Under the pieces are notes generated by a model. It saw nothing but the letters and a program-made list of their open reading frames with translations. It had not been told where the DNA came from and did not search any database. From the NCBI GenBank assembly GCA_026261815.1, contig JAMPIT010000575.1:40711501-40775500 (forward strand): a DNA stretch of 64,000 bases, read 5' to 3'. The position numbers and the translations under genes are program-made. The DNA is from Monarcha castaneiventris obscurior. Lineage: Eukaryota > Chordata > Aves > Passeriformes > Monarchidae. Shown piece after piece: positions 24,721 through 37,480 of this stretch. Positions within the stretch are counted from its first letter, which is position 1. The number at the start of each line of letters is the position of its first letter.

Positions 24721-27700
24721 AAAAACTTTTGTCATATTTCAGCTCAAAGTGGGTGAAACACCTTATAAAAAACCACGTTTCTTTGTGTTAGTGAGAGAAC
24801 ACCTGCACTTGTAGACAGCAGCTGGTGAAAGGGAAAGGTGGGGAGTACTTAGGTGCTCAGCAGACAGCAGAAACCACTTCTCTCGTGCAGGACATTAAGC
24901 CACCCTCAGGGACTGAGAGCTACTGCACAGACAGGAGTGGCATAGACAGCTCAGCTCGCCCCACAGGTGGGACATTGGTGTTGCTGGTGGGCAGGCAGGC
25001 AGCTGCTGGGACTGCCAGGAACCTCTGCCCAGTGAGGTTCACCACACCATCTGGTATGATGCTGTCTGGATTGTCGGGACATCCTTTTGCAACTCACAAG
25101 CCAAAGAAGCTGTCCTGCTGGTCCCATGTTCAGGCCATTACTTCTGTGTCGTTCTACTTGTTTTGTCTGAGGAGCAGGACGAAGATCCCTCAGTGGACTG
25201 TGGCTCAGCTGCAAAATATTTTAAATGCTGGGCAAAGTGCCATGTGTTTGTAGTTAGCGTTGAGCAATCACCAGGAACACATCGTGAATTATCACTCACA
25301 GCTTTTCTCAGTGTGGGAGCTAAACGGCAGAGGGGGAGATTGGCAAGCAATTGAACATGTAAGCAAAGCTAGTAATTTATCATGCTGTACCAAGAGTCAA
25401 ACTCAGGGTGGAACCAATGGTTAAAAGACAAATTCCTGTAAACACAGAGCTATGTTGTCCAGGTAAGCTGTGGTGCACACTGTACTGAATAATCTGGGCT
25501 AGTGTAGCAGAGGGAGAAAAACTAAAGGGAACAGTTGTTGTCCCTGTGCTACTGAGAAGATGTCTAAATTACTGCAATGAGAATAACCCAAATGGCAGTG
25601 TAAACCTCACCCTGGTGTCAAGGTGGTGAAAGAAAACAGAAATTATGGAATTGTGAAAGGCTGAGACTGTGGCAAGCTAAGTGGTTTCTTAATTAAAATG
25701 TCCCTACGTTACTATTACCATGGTATTGAAATCAGTAGGAGGTTTATTTGTCAGACTTGTTATTAGAGAAGCTGAGCAGCTCACAAGCCAGACTGAGACT
25801 GTCAGCTCTGCACAGGGCCCAACCCAAACTGCTGGTACTGCTGATGGCAAAATTTCATTTCTCTTCCTTTAGACGAATAGCCTAACCCCAGTTCAATCAA
25901 TTATAAACTGCTGCTGGATAGTGGTAACTGCTTGTTTTTCCTTTGAATTATTGGAGTCTGACAATTTAATACATCCTTTCCCATCAATTCTTCCCTGTCC
26001 TTGCCTGAGTCACACCCTGTGCATCCTCTTTTACCCTTCAGAAACCTAGTGCCTTTAGACAACTTCTGTATTTTCTGTTTATCCAAACCTGTTTTGGTGC
26101 CTTTTGCTACTACAAGAAGACTCTGGTTCTGCTTTAACTGAACTTCTTGGCTGAGGTTCACTCCATTCTCAAAATACCATGGTGTGGGTGTATGCAGATA
26201 GGTGGCTACAGATGAATTAGGTAGCTGAGCTGCCCCAAAAGGTGGAGATAGAGTCAAACACTCAGTGTACCTTAGAGGTAAATCAGCTTACCAAAAAACT
26301 TGCCCATTGGATGTTCCTACAGTAGACACATCATGGCTGTACAGATAACCTGTTCTCTCAGGAGAAATGATGAGCAGAAAGTTAATCCATTAGCTAGATA
26401 CCATCCCTAGGTTATGCTGAGTCTGAATAGGATCATGACAGGGTCATAAACTTTCCTGTTGTGGACTTTCTTTTTCAATAAAGATTATGGCAAACACGTA
26501 ATCACCTTGAGGGGGTTCTGTCAGCCTCATTTTGGACAGTGGATTCAGTCATAGCAGCATCCCCAGCTCCTGCTGGTGTCACATTGCTTCTCAGATGTTC
26601 AGTGTTTGCTCTATAATGTGCTATTTCTGCCAGATGGGCTCAGCAGATTCAATACTTAAATTATTCTAGACAAGGATTTTTTCTTACGTTGATACAAAAC
26701 TCAACAAGAGAATACTTCAATGCTTTTTTTCAGCCATACACAAATGTTTCGCCTGTTTTAAAAGTAAGAGCTTTAAACAAATCTCATCCTTTAGAATAAT
26801 AAAAGATTTAAAAAACTTTCTGATCTGCCCTGTTATTTCTAGTTCATTATTTTGTACATTATAAAATATTTGATGGGAGAGCAAGGGCTCTTGACTGATG
26901 ATTAGACAGAATAGCATATTTGTTTGGAGAAGTAATAAAGTGTTAGGAGTAGATGACACCTAAATGTGCTTTCCTAGAGCTAGGGCACAACAACAAATAC
27001 TGTACTTTGAGGATAAGAAGTGATCATTGATTATTTATACCTACTTATTTTAAGGTGCATCTGGTGTACGAGAATTGCTGGTTTCATAAATCTTCCCATT
27101 CTTTTTCAAGTCAGCTCATTCAATCAAAATAGCAACATGTGGTGGGGTCAGTACACCCCCATTTATTTTTCTATTTTGTCTTACTGTACATCAAATTAAA
27201 AATAAATATTTCTTCTGGCTTTCATTAACTACAAATGTCATGCTGCCCCTTAAAAATATGCCATAAGCCATTTCTTAGCCTTTTTACTCAAATCCACATG
27301 CTACTTTTTCAGGACAACACAGAGAAGTTTCACTACACACAGTTTGCATCCATGAGGAAGTACTGCCTCTTCTACTCTGACCTGTACCATTGCAATTCAT
27401 TATGTTTTGTACAAATGTTCTTTTGCAAAGGCTTCCACAGGGTAAAATTGCAGTCACTAGGATGAAGAACTCTGCTACTGGCCGACAATGCAAATGCATA
27501 GGGTGCTACTGATTGTGGGGACATCAAATAAACCCTGCCTTGCTCATGACAGATGAAGAACAGAGGAAAACTAAAGTACCTTGATATCCCAAGTCTGAGG
27601 AAGGAATTTTCCCAACCTCCAAACCTAAGAACTAATTTAAGTGTCATATTGATGACCAAAGCTTAAAAACGTGTTTTTAACTGAGTTCAATAGGCATCAT

Positions 27701-30700
27701 TAAACCTCAGGTAGCCTGTGCACACACTTGTGTGGATATATATTAGATACAGAATTTCCTCCAGAAGAAGTCTCCTAGGAAAATCTAATCGTATTTGAAA
27801 GGTTATGTGGTGGTTAATTCACCAGCCTGGATTTATTCTGTATTTCTAGACATAATTTTCTATATTTGACATCTAAACCCAGCATTTCATTATGCTCCAT
27901 TTATTATGTTGAAAAGTCCTACATCATCCATGGGAAAATACTAATAGACTAGGATCCAAACCATTTCTCAACCTGCTTTTCAAGAAGTCAGATAGTATTA
28001 CACTCTTCAGTCCTTGCCCTGGTTTCATGGCCCTCCTCTGAAGTCCCTGAAGAATGTGGACATTGTTTACATGATCTTCCTCAGTTTGAAAAGCTTTCCT
28101 ACACCTGCTTGACAGTAAAAAGAGTAAAAATTTATTTTCAAATTAAATTTACTGAAAACAAATAATGGGTTACATATAATATATACACCTTATCTGTACA
28201 ACCAGAGAATGGATTTTCTCTATGTCCTCAGTTTGGTCTGACATATTAAGGGGTATTTTCAAACACATTCCTGTTACCATTTGTGCTATTTATTTCTTGC
28301 ACTCCACAGTAAAGCAATACTGGAAAAATAATTTCAGTTTCTTTAGTAATTAGCTGTAGACAGTTTTCTTTTTTTTTCTAATGTGAATGTATTGCTTCAA
28401 CTGGGGAGATAGAACAAGGTAGTTTATCTTATTTCTCTCGCTAATTCAACAAGTTTAAAAAACTAAAAGTGTACTTTAGAAACCTTCCTCCTCTTGCTGA
28501 CTACTGACTAAATTAGAAAATCACAGCAAGACATACATAAATTACATTATGTGTGGCAGCTATCAGCTGTGCGTTTTGAGAAGAATCAGACTTTAACACG
28601 AAGCCCTGCTGTGTGACCTTCTAGCCTGACTGAAATATCATCTAGTGATGGTTCCACTAACACTACATACAGCTTCCCCCAGATTTCTGCCTTCCAAAAC
28701 CAATTCTTTTAAAGCTTGGAGATATAACATGTGTGGGTTTTTTCAGACATTTTATCTGACCTCTCACACTGAAATGCAATTTCTTTTCGTTGTGACTGTT
28801 TAGACAGTGGCATAATAGTGTTATCTGTTCTCTTGTCTAGTCATTCCCAGGTTATCAACCATTCTGACAGCTGCTGAGCAGATATCTAGTACAATAATAT
28901 GACTATCTATTTCCTGTGTGGTTTCTTCTATCAACTTTTGGATGTATCAATATGTGTTGCTGTTGCTTTGTATGACTGGGTACATATGTACAATGAAGTT
29001 TTGGAGGTGTAAATCTTATCCTTTCTCATATAAAGGACTCCTTCTGAATCTCTAAAGCTGATCTTTCCTGGGATGTGCCCAGAGTCCTGGATTCTGATGA
29101 GTTCAGGAGCCAGCAACTGCTAAGGGATGAACATGAAGGGAAAGAGGACAACAGTCCCCAAATCTGAATTACATTTAAGCACTCTCTCCTTAAATTAATT
29201 GTAGCTGTGATATCACTCCTTAATTTCCCAATTTTTGCAGTCAGAGATAAGAGACCCGTATTGTCTCAGATTATGGTTGTGTACATGAAGTCGCTTTATT
29301 TGTGGAGAAGTGACTCACTGATTTTCCAATTGCTGAAACATCAAAATAAATACATGCAGCAACTAAGGACAAAGTGATTTTGAAGAGCTTCACTGTGTAG
29401 GATGTTTGTGTTTAAACTCAGTGGTGGATGGTCTCAAATATTTTTCAAGCATCAACAAGAGACAATGAAAAGTAACAAAAAGAGAAATGATGAATGAATA
29501 TTTTTTTTCTTTGTTGGAGGTTGGGATTTTTTTAATAAAAATGAAATTGTGGTATTTATTTATTCTAAACCTAGAAATAGAAAAAAAAAAAATCAGAAAA
29601 CTAAGCTTCTCCTTCCAAATCTTTATAATTTTTTTCATTTTTTAAAAAGTTTTAAAATGCTCAAAAGCTTTAAAAACTTAACATAAAATCAGAAGGTAGA
29701 TATTACTCCCAGAACTGAATTCTCCATGAATCCTGTGTTGCCAATGCAGTTAACTACCTGTGCAGTAACATCTAATGAGAAGCCATTTAGAAATTAGATT
29801 TAGATCCCCTAAAGGTCATTAGCCTAGCAAATCTGATAGCTACATGAAAGGTAGTGAAAAGACACAAATACATGTCAGTAGCCAGGAGCTGATGAGTCAA
29901 GGCTGACATTGAGGTTTTACTGGGAAAAAAAAGCTGTGATAGCAGTATGTAAGTAATATCCATTTAAAGTATATCAGTACTCAGATGAAAAGCTAGTTTT
30001 CAAAATGATGTGCTTTTCATTGATCATGTGGTTGGAAAGGCAATAGGAAAGGAGAACAGGAATGGGTCTTAGTTCTCTGTGCAAACAGACAGACTTCTGC
30101 CAAAATGCAGGCATTGCACACTGCTTGTAATATATCAATGTACTTGACTCCTTGGGTGCCTTGACTTTGCATTTACAACCAACTTTACTTTCATAGTATA
30201 AGTGGTTATAGCTGTATAATTAAAAATAACACATTAAACCAATGAATTACAGTGGCAGCTCTGTTTTCAGAGACCATATAAATTAATCTCTTTCTCCTCC
30301 TTCTCTGACCTTGCTTCAGTAAGTAGGTAAGATAAATTCATTTGACATTTGCTCTTTGCCAACTTTACTTCCTGAACATCCTCTACAAAGCAGGAGATTT
30401 ATCCTTCAGGGTTAAAGCATGGTGTACACAACACAGCTGTACCAGAGGATGAGAAACCTTTTCACCACATGCTCTACCATCTACCAAAAAATTAGTGACT
30501 AGATCCAGATTAGTGACTTTATTCCTCCTGCCAGACTTGATCATATGGGAGAGGGGGTGGCAGCTGATTTCCATTCGGTCCCTGAAGTATCGTGGCTTGA
30601 AAAGCAGGTGCATTGAACTGCACATTGCTGCTTTCCTCCCCAGGGCAGGCTCGGGGGTGGGAACGGGGTGGTACAGTTATGCACAGACAGTTGCACAGTG

Positions 30701-33700
30701 CTTAACCCCAAACCCAGAACAAACACATACATATGACTTGAACACAACTTCTAAAAAGAAAAAGAAATGAAAAAGAGGATTAATAAAAACTGTTGTAACA
30801 GAAACAGCAATTGGGTGCCACTTCAAAATTTCTGAGACTCATCATTTTTGTCTTTCTGTTATTGCTTGGGAAAGGAACTGCAAGAGATAATAAAACACTG
30901 TCAATACACAGATAAAAAAACAACGCCCACTCTGTCTGATGTTTTGACATGAGGATCTACTGGCTACCAATACAAAGCTTTAGAGGTCACTGTGTTCCGT
31001 ATTTTCCTTGTGAAATGTACTGCACTTCAGTCAGTTGGGATTATGGCAAGTTACCTGGATGTACAATTTAAAACTCCAGATAGATCACTGGCTTTAAGGT
31101 ATAGCCACAACATGTGCCAGAAAATATAGATGAACAAACGGCAAGTTTCAAGGCTTATTCAATTGAAGGGGTTACATTTTTGCAGGGTCCCTCACATTTG
31201 ACTCACCATATTGATGTCCCATGGCTCACTAGGCAGAGACAATAATGAAGTCTTTCTGGCAAATCAGTCATGTAAGCAACACTGGATTATTTGTTTTTCT
31301 GAGGGCAAGTCATTTTACAGCACCTGGATGCAACATCTTGTTTCGTTTGATTCCTTGAACAGGAATTCTTAAGGCCTTTTCTATTTCATGTTCACCATTT
31401 CAAGTTTCCTGGGTTAGAAGAATAATTTTATAGGTTGACTCTAAAGCCTAATGATGTCAGGTTGAACAACTTGAGTCTTTTTAAAGTGATAAGCCCCAGA
31501 AGATGCTGGAGTTGGCATTTAATGTGTGAGACTGAGGAAACTTGTTTTGCATAGACTCCTACGGGCATGAAGCATAGTACAGGTGAGTGAGAAGGCACAA
31601 GTGAATCCAGCACTGGTGACATCTTTCATTAAATGTGTGAGAGTGATGCTATTATTCTGGTTCTCCAAAAAAGGCATTTATCAGAACCCAGTATGAGGTT
31701 GTGGGTCTCACCTATGCACCATATTTGGGGCCAAAACAGTTTTTGTAGCTTGGGTTGCTCTCATTTGAAGGGAGGAAGGTGGACACATTGCTCTAAACGG
31801 AAAAACGTAATAGCAGGGGCCTTCTAAATACCATTAGAGCCTTTGGGAGGTGGGCAGGTGGGACAACCAGCCACCTGTTTTAGCCAGAGATAATTTAAGT
31901 ACGAATTCTTGTCCATTTTTTTTTGCATAGTCACACAAAAATGCATGTCTGGTCCCTTTAGCTGCTTTCTCATTCCTAAGGGTCTTATAGACAGTTTTAA
32001 GGAAGACCAGGCTTGTAGAGAGATGTAATACTTGTACTTAAGCAATTCTGACAGCCAGTAAATGCAGACAAGCAATCACTCAGAGACTCCATCTGGCCTG
32101 AAACAGAAGGGGTGACTTTGACACCAGCACCTTTGGAAAAAGTTATTCTGACTTGAGATGAGCTATGGTAATTTCCCAAGTGTTCAGGTAGGCATCATGA
32201 TTTGCTGTGAAGTCGCAGGAAAAAGGAAGACAATTTGCTGTCTTTATTCATCTTTATGGCACAGAAAGAGAGAAAAATCATGGTGAAAGCAACCAATACC
32301 CACAAATAGTTTTACAACATGCATTGTGGAAAGTGATGATAGTAACAGGAGGTCCAGTCTCTGGACACTTGTTCCTCCTCCTGACTCCACTTTTACAGTT
32401 TTGCTGGCCTATTTTATTAGAAAGTAAACTGATTCACCAAAACAGGTTTGGGGACCTTTCTTTCAGCCAAGTTCAAAGGAAAAGGAGAACCCAGTCCATA
32501 AAATATAATGACATAATAAAAATGTCATGATTGTTCTAAATTAAAAATTATGAAGGGGAACAAGACGTCAGGTAGAAAAATGTGCTGGCAGGGCTGAGTA
32601 CAACTTAAGACCATTTTTTAAATGTGTGAGGCACAAAAGAAATGATAAAGCTAAAGTTTGCCAGAAAAAGGCAGTGATGAATGATGCCAAAAACCAAGAG
32701 GAAACACTTCCGTAATTAATCGTGCTGTGGTCCTGGGAAGAAGCAGCTGTATGCCATTCTAGATGAAAAGTACTTCCACTTAGTGAAGGTGATAGCAGAC
32801 AGTATCTATTAAAATAGCATTCAAATGATTAGGTGTGTGTACCTTGTTGTCTACACTACTCCTAATGGCAGGTTATTCCAGATTCCCACCGGTCTTATGA
32901 CTGGAAGCCTTCTTTTAATTTAAAACCTTTTTTTTTTTTTTTTTGGTGAATTCATACCCAATCATTCTTGTGTCAATATTGCCATTTAGCTTTGCTTGTT
33001 TCCAAACTATATTTGTAAAACACAATAACGTGTTCCCTCAGTCCTTATATAATTGTATTAATAAATTAATCCCTTCTAGTTCCTGATCTGTGAAAGACTT
33101 TCCATTGCCTAAATCATCTTCATGTTTCTTTCCGGTCAATAAAGATTCAATTTTCCTCAGCTATGACTTTTAGACTGGCACACACATTTCAACAGATACT
33201 GAAAATTTCACCCTTTGATTTCTATATTATCAAAACACACAAATGATTCAGTAAAATAAATCCATGTAATATTCTAAAGTCCCTTCTATTCTACTCAACA
33301 TACTCGCAGTTTTCAGTAAATTTTCTGTCCTTGACCTTTTCATGCCCAAGTCTGTATTTTTCTTCCATTAAATTTTCTTCCTCTTCTCAGAATATGTCTT
33401 CCTGTCCTTCATATATTTATCTTCATGTATATTGAAAAATCATTCAGGCTATTGATAAAAAAGATCCTAAAATAGCTCCTTCAAAGATTTCACCTTTAGC
33501 CCCTCCTAATCTTGCAATCAAACTGTGTGATGCCCAGTCCACAATGTCTCCACTCCAGTTAGCTCTTGATCATTTTCTAACCACTGATCTGATCTATATA
33601 TTTTCCAGAATAGAGGCTTTGTGGCACTGTATCATCCTGATTTTACGTAACATCACCAGGCTAGCAGATTTTGGTGAAGAGGAGATTGCAACATTCTTCT

Positions 33701-34329
33701 CCCTTCCAATAATTCCTTTTAACTGTTGGCGGATATAATAAAAAACTCAAAGTGAGATCTAGTTGCAAATTTATTTTAATTAAGTCACCATGAAACACTT
33801 ACTTGTGATCTTTTAGCCCATGAGAGTAAATCAGTCAGGATTCCTCCAGAACAGAACTGGATCAGGAAATTTTGGAGAAATACAAACTAACAAAACACGA
33901 TTTGATAAGAAATGTATTGCATATGCATGATCATGGGCATAAATCTACCCTCTCCCTAATGCTCATATATCCATATTTGTTTGATTAAACACAGGATGGC
34001 ACAGTGTGATGTTATCTTTAAAAATTTATAAATGAAACCATTTTTGGGGAAGGAAACAACACTAATCTCCTTGAGTAGACACAGATGAGCAGTATACTTT
34101 AATTACATATTCAGTGACAGAAGTTTACTTGAGGAATATTTTATCAATCGACTAAACTTCATAGACAACCAGCCTCAACTGTCTTGCAGAACTTTTAAAT
34201 GTGAAAGCTTACAAGAGAACCAGGATAAAATGAGTTTGATGCATTTTTTAAAATAACATATCACATGAACTCTGCAGTCCCCATATTTTCAGCACAGGAT
34301 GAACTATATCCTTTTTAAGCATTTGTCTT
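24721..34329. other. Intergenic, no gene seen
   Basis: No supported exon. A GC-richer patch at about 24790-25250 holds an open plus-strand frame of 142 codons, but with no domain and with overlapping frames on the other strand. Simple repeats include poly(T) at 32927-32944 and A-rich runs at 29580-29592. Around 32860-33480 there is faint resemblance to a very old complemented CR1/L3-type LINE, not strong enough to call. Confidence 0.5.
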
Positions 34330-34625
34330 GGGCAGGCCAAGGTCCGAACAAAGCCCCTCCCTGGCAGCAAGATGTATGGGGAATCCCAACCTCTCTTTCC
34401 GCTGGAGCCAGGGAGTGGAGGAGCATTTGTGAAGGGTGGGAAAGGGTCCTGCTTTAAGCTGCTGCTGAGCTCAGTTTGCCAGAGCTGAGGCTGAAAAGAG
34501 CCATTTGGGGCTGTTGTTGTCTGTGAGGTGCCTGTGCTGCCCCAACAGGGCTGAGTTCAGGCTGAGGAGAGGGGTTGGTGAGTCAGGGTGACCCTGGTGA
34601 GTGGGGGCTGGAGGGAAGCTGGCCT
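34330..34625. other. GC-rich island, unassigned
   Basis: This stretch is markedly more GC-rich than its flanks, with words such as CCCCTCCCTGGCAGCAAG, GGGGCTGTTGTTGTCTGTGA and GGGGCTGGAGGGAAGCTGG. CpG is scarce, so it is not a classical CpG-island promoter. No open frame, splice signal or named repeat is recognised. The sharp composition change suggests an inserted GC-rich avian repeat or a retrocopy fragment of unknown source. Confidence 0.4.
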
Positions 34626-36862
34626 CACACAGAGTAAAACCTAGAAAAGGCTCCTTTCATGTGCTTTAGTTCCTACTTCTTCAGCACTGATCCAGGGCTA
34701 GCTGGGATCTTTCTCCAGCCATTCCTCTGTACCAGTTTGTTCCACAGCTGCTGTGCAGAAATTATGATGTGGGTAGGCTTTGCTCTCATAACAAACACCA
34801 TGTCCCTTGTGCTCCTATAAAATTGTTCTCTCTTTAAGCCTAGAATCTTCAATTACAGATCCACATGGTCTTTAAAGTCTCTTTTATTAGGCAATAAAAT
34901 AAAAAATTTATTAGGATTACGCCATTGAGGCAGGATTCCCAGAAGATATGTTGTGAGAAGCAGTTAATAACCAAAGCAATTCCAGCAGTTTTTGCAGGGC
35001 AGCAGGCTATTCTTTATCAATTATTGCTCAAACTTGAACTGGCCTGCACACACGTGCAGCTGTGTTCACAAGGGTGGCTCTTGCAATTTCACCAGGTAAG
35101 GACATGGCCAGCTGCACACAGGGACAAAGCCAGGATGATGTGATAACAAACTTTCCAGTGAATTCTAGTTTGTCAGAGATATTCTCCCTTTTTCCCCTCC
35201 AGAGGAATCATTATTTGAAGGTGAAGAAAAATGCTTGCAATCTTCATGAGACTTAAGAAGGAGATTGTGGAAATCAAACTAGAGACTTGGCTCATTAAAT
35301 GACAATGACTTTAAAATGCACATGTTCCTCTTATTCTGAATTTTCTGCCTGACTTCTCCTCTGTGCATCACTGTTAGCCAGAGGATGAGCTTTCTGAAGT
35401 ATCCATATGGCATTGTCTTTGATCATTTGGCAATAAATTCAGAGATTATGACCCAGGAAGCAATGAATTACTTTCTTACAAGCTATTTTTTTCATTTTCC
35501 TTTGTTTTCTGTGGTTATGCATTTGGACAACAAACATTTACCCTTAAAAATGTTTTTCTTGAGCCACAGTGGGTTTATGAACTCCTAAAAATGCTGCAAT
35601 GAAAGCTGTGAGGTACCTAAATTATCCTTATTTACACCCAACTTCATCCTTCTGCAGTGATGGAGACAGATATTCAGACAGATGTTCAACGAAAGCCAAC
35701 AAGCCATGGTTTATCACAGTTTATGACACTGAGGTACATGATTTAGTCGTCTGTGCTCTCTTTTCCTTTCTCCTCATTGTTTTCTGCATGGAAATGATAA
35801 AGCTACTTATGCTTTTTCACATTCCTGAATTTGAGTGATTCATAAGACTCCAGATCTTTAAGTACTTTAACAATTAGGTTTAACTTCAGGTTTAGATGAA
35901 ATTCTGTCTTAGGTGAATAAACATATATTTTGTTCTTTGTCTTTTCAGTAATCAAGACACTGGCCCACGAGCCCCAACTGTTTTGTGTGGTCTTCCTTGA
36001 TAGTGGGAATTAAATAAAAAATGCTCAGGTTGAAGAAGGGCTCAGTTAACTTGCTGGAGTCTTAGTTTCCACTGTAGATTTACAACTTACAATTTGGACC
36101 CTTCACCCCCATGCACGGAGACGAGAAAACAGAAGGCATCTCTTCTAGTAGGCAAGTTTCCTGATCACACTTCTCTGTGAGGAAATATTTGTGGTTGGGA
36201 GAGATTACAGTGTCATGCCTGGGCTCAAATCAGTCAGTCTGTGGAGCAGGTTATTTTTCTGCATTTCATCAAGACCCTGCAAAGACATGAGGAATGAAAA
36301 CATAGCCATTCCAATTTCCAGGGATTTTTTTAGAATATTTTCAGTCTCAACCACTGATATCAAAACAAGTAATACATGGTTGGTTAATTGTTCTTGTTTG
36401 GCTGTCTATTGCTCTAATGTCAAGAATGAAGTCACTCTCTTTGATTGTTGTTTTGTAGATTCAGCTCTGGAAGGCACAAGTTGTGTCACATTTACTTTTA
36501 TCTAAAGATATTCACAGCCTGAAGCTTAAATTTTTGAATCCTATACCTCTATTCAGAGGCTCAGAAACAGTTATATTTTATCTGAGGCTGATCCATGCCA
36601 GAACCCTGCTTTTTGACACTTTTGTATTAATTAAAATCAGAAAAAGCTCCAATTTTTTTTCATAGCATTATTTCAAGCATTGCAAATTCCTGGCTGAAGT
36701 TTGCAGTCATGACAGGTGTAATGAATGCCTCACGGTCCACTTCTGAGATTTCAAGCATCCTGCTGCTCTTTTTGTCAGTCTAACTTTCCTCTAAGAACTT
36801 CTTAAGTAACTTTTATTGTAGCCAATTGTTATAATGTCTTCTATTTTTTCTTTAGAGTTTTT
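34626..36862. other. Intergenic, no gene seen
   Basis: Unique-looking AT-rich DNA. Open frames of 60-104 codons (for example 36191-36505 on plus) lack domains. No repeat was recognised. Confidence 0.5.
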
Positions 36863-37480
36863 TGCTCAGAGTTTGGAGTAAGATGCATGAGACGCCAGGT
36901 TTTTCTTGTAATTTGATTGTTTATTATATTCTTACCTCTTATCTGTGGTACAGCTGCATGGAGGGTGCTCTTTCGTTAACAAGGTGGGAAAATGGCCTCA
37001 AGTTCTCACTTTCAAGGTTATTTAAAGCCTAATTTACCCAATTAAGAATTGCCAAGTAATATGTTTTTTATTTATAACCCAATAACTAACTATTCATGGT
37101 CCGCATTGCTGGACTTTTGACCCAATAATAGAACACCTAGGTTTGTGAAGAAGAAAGAAGAAGAAAGAAGAAAGAAGAAAGGAGAAGAAAGAAGAAAGAA
37201 GAAAGAAGAAGTAAAAACCCACACCCCAAATCCTCCATATTGTTACATGCATTTATATTACTATATTCCATAGACCTAAATTTCTACATTTCTATATATT
37301 CCACCCAGTGACATAACTATAACTTTAATTACACAGCAACAGTTTCAGTGTTATCCCACAACTTGGGAAGTTTTTCCCAAGGCCTCAGGTAAAGCGTAGT
37401 GAGGTTTTGAAGTTCATCGTCTGTCAGAAATTAAAGACTGGAATGATCTAAACCCAGGGTTCCAACAGCTGATCTGTATA
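36863..37480 (-). mobile_element. LTR-like retroviral repeat, probably minus strand
   Basis: Wording matches what I recall of a passerine endogenous-retrovirus LTR family: TAACCCAATAACTAACTATT, CCCAATAATAGAACACCTAG, CACACCCCAAATCCTCCAT, CCACCCAGTGACATAA and CCAAGGCCTCAGGTAAAG. Read on the minus strand it has a CCAAT-type box (TATTGGGT), a TTTAAATA TATA-like word near 37020, an AATAAA signal near 36921 and a GGCGTCTC word about 30-50 bases beyond it, an order that fits U3-R-U5. No internal gag, pol or env frame is visible, so it looks like a solo or partial LTR. Both boundaries, the strand and the class (ERVK-like) are tentative. Confidence 0.45.
37147..37211 (+). repeat. GAA/GAAA microsatellite
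   Basis: About 65 bp built of GAAGAA and GAAAGAAG units, interrupted once by GGAG. It lies inside the LTR-like element and could be an expansion of a purine tract of that element. Confidence 0.95.

Noticed and set aside
24825..25253. 142-codon plus-strand open frame in a GC-richer patch
   Set aside because: No recognisable domain, no splice context, overlapping open frames on the other strand, and composition explains its length.
32860..33480. Ancient complemented CR1/L3-like LINE
   Set aside because: Scattered words (TGTTCCCTCAGTCC, CAGGCTATTGATAAA) suggest it but no continuous alignment could be made by eye; needs a library search.
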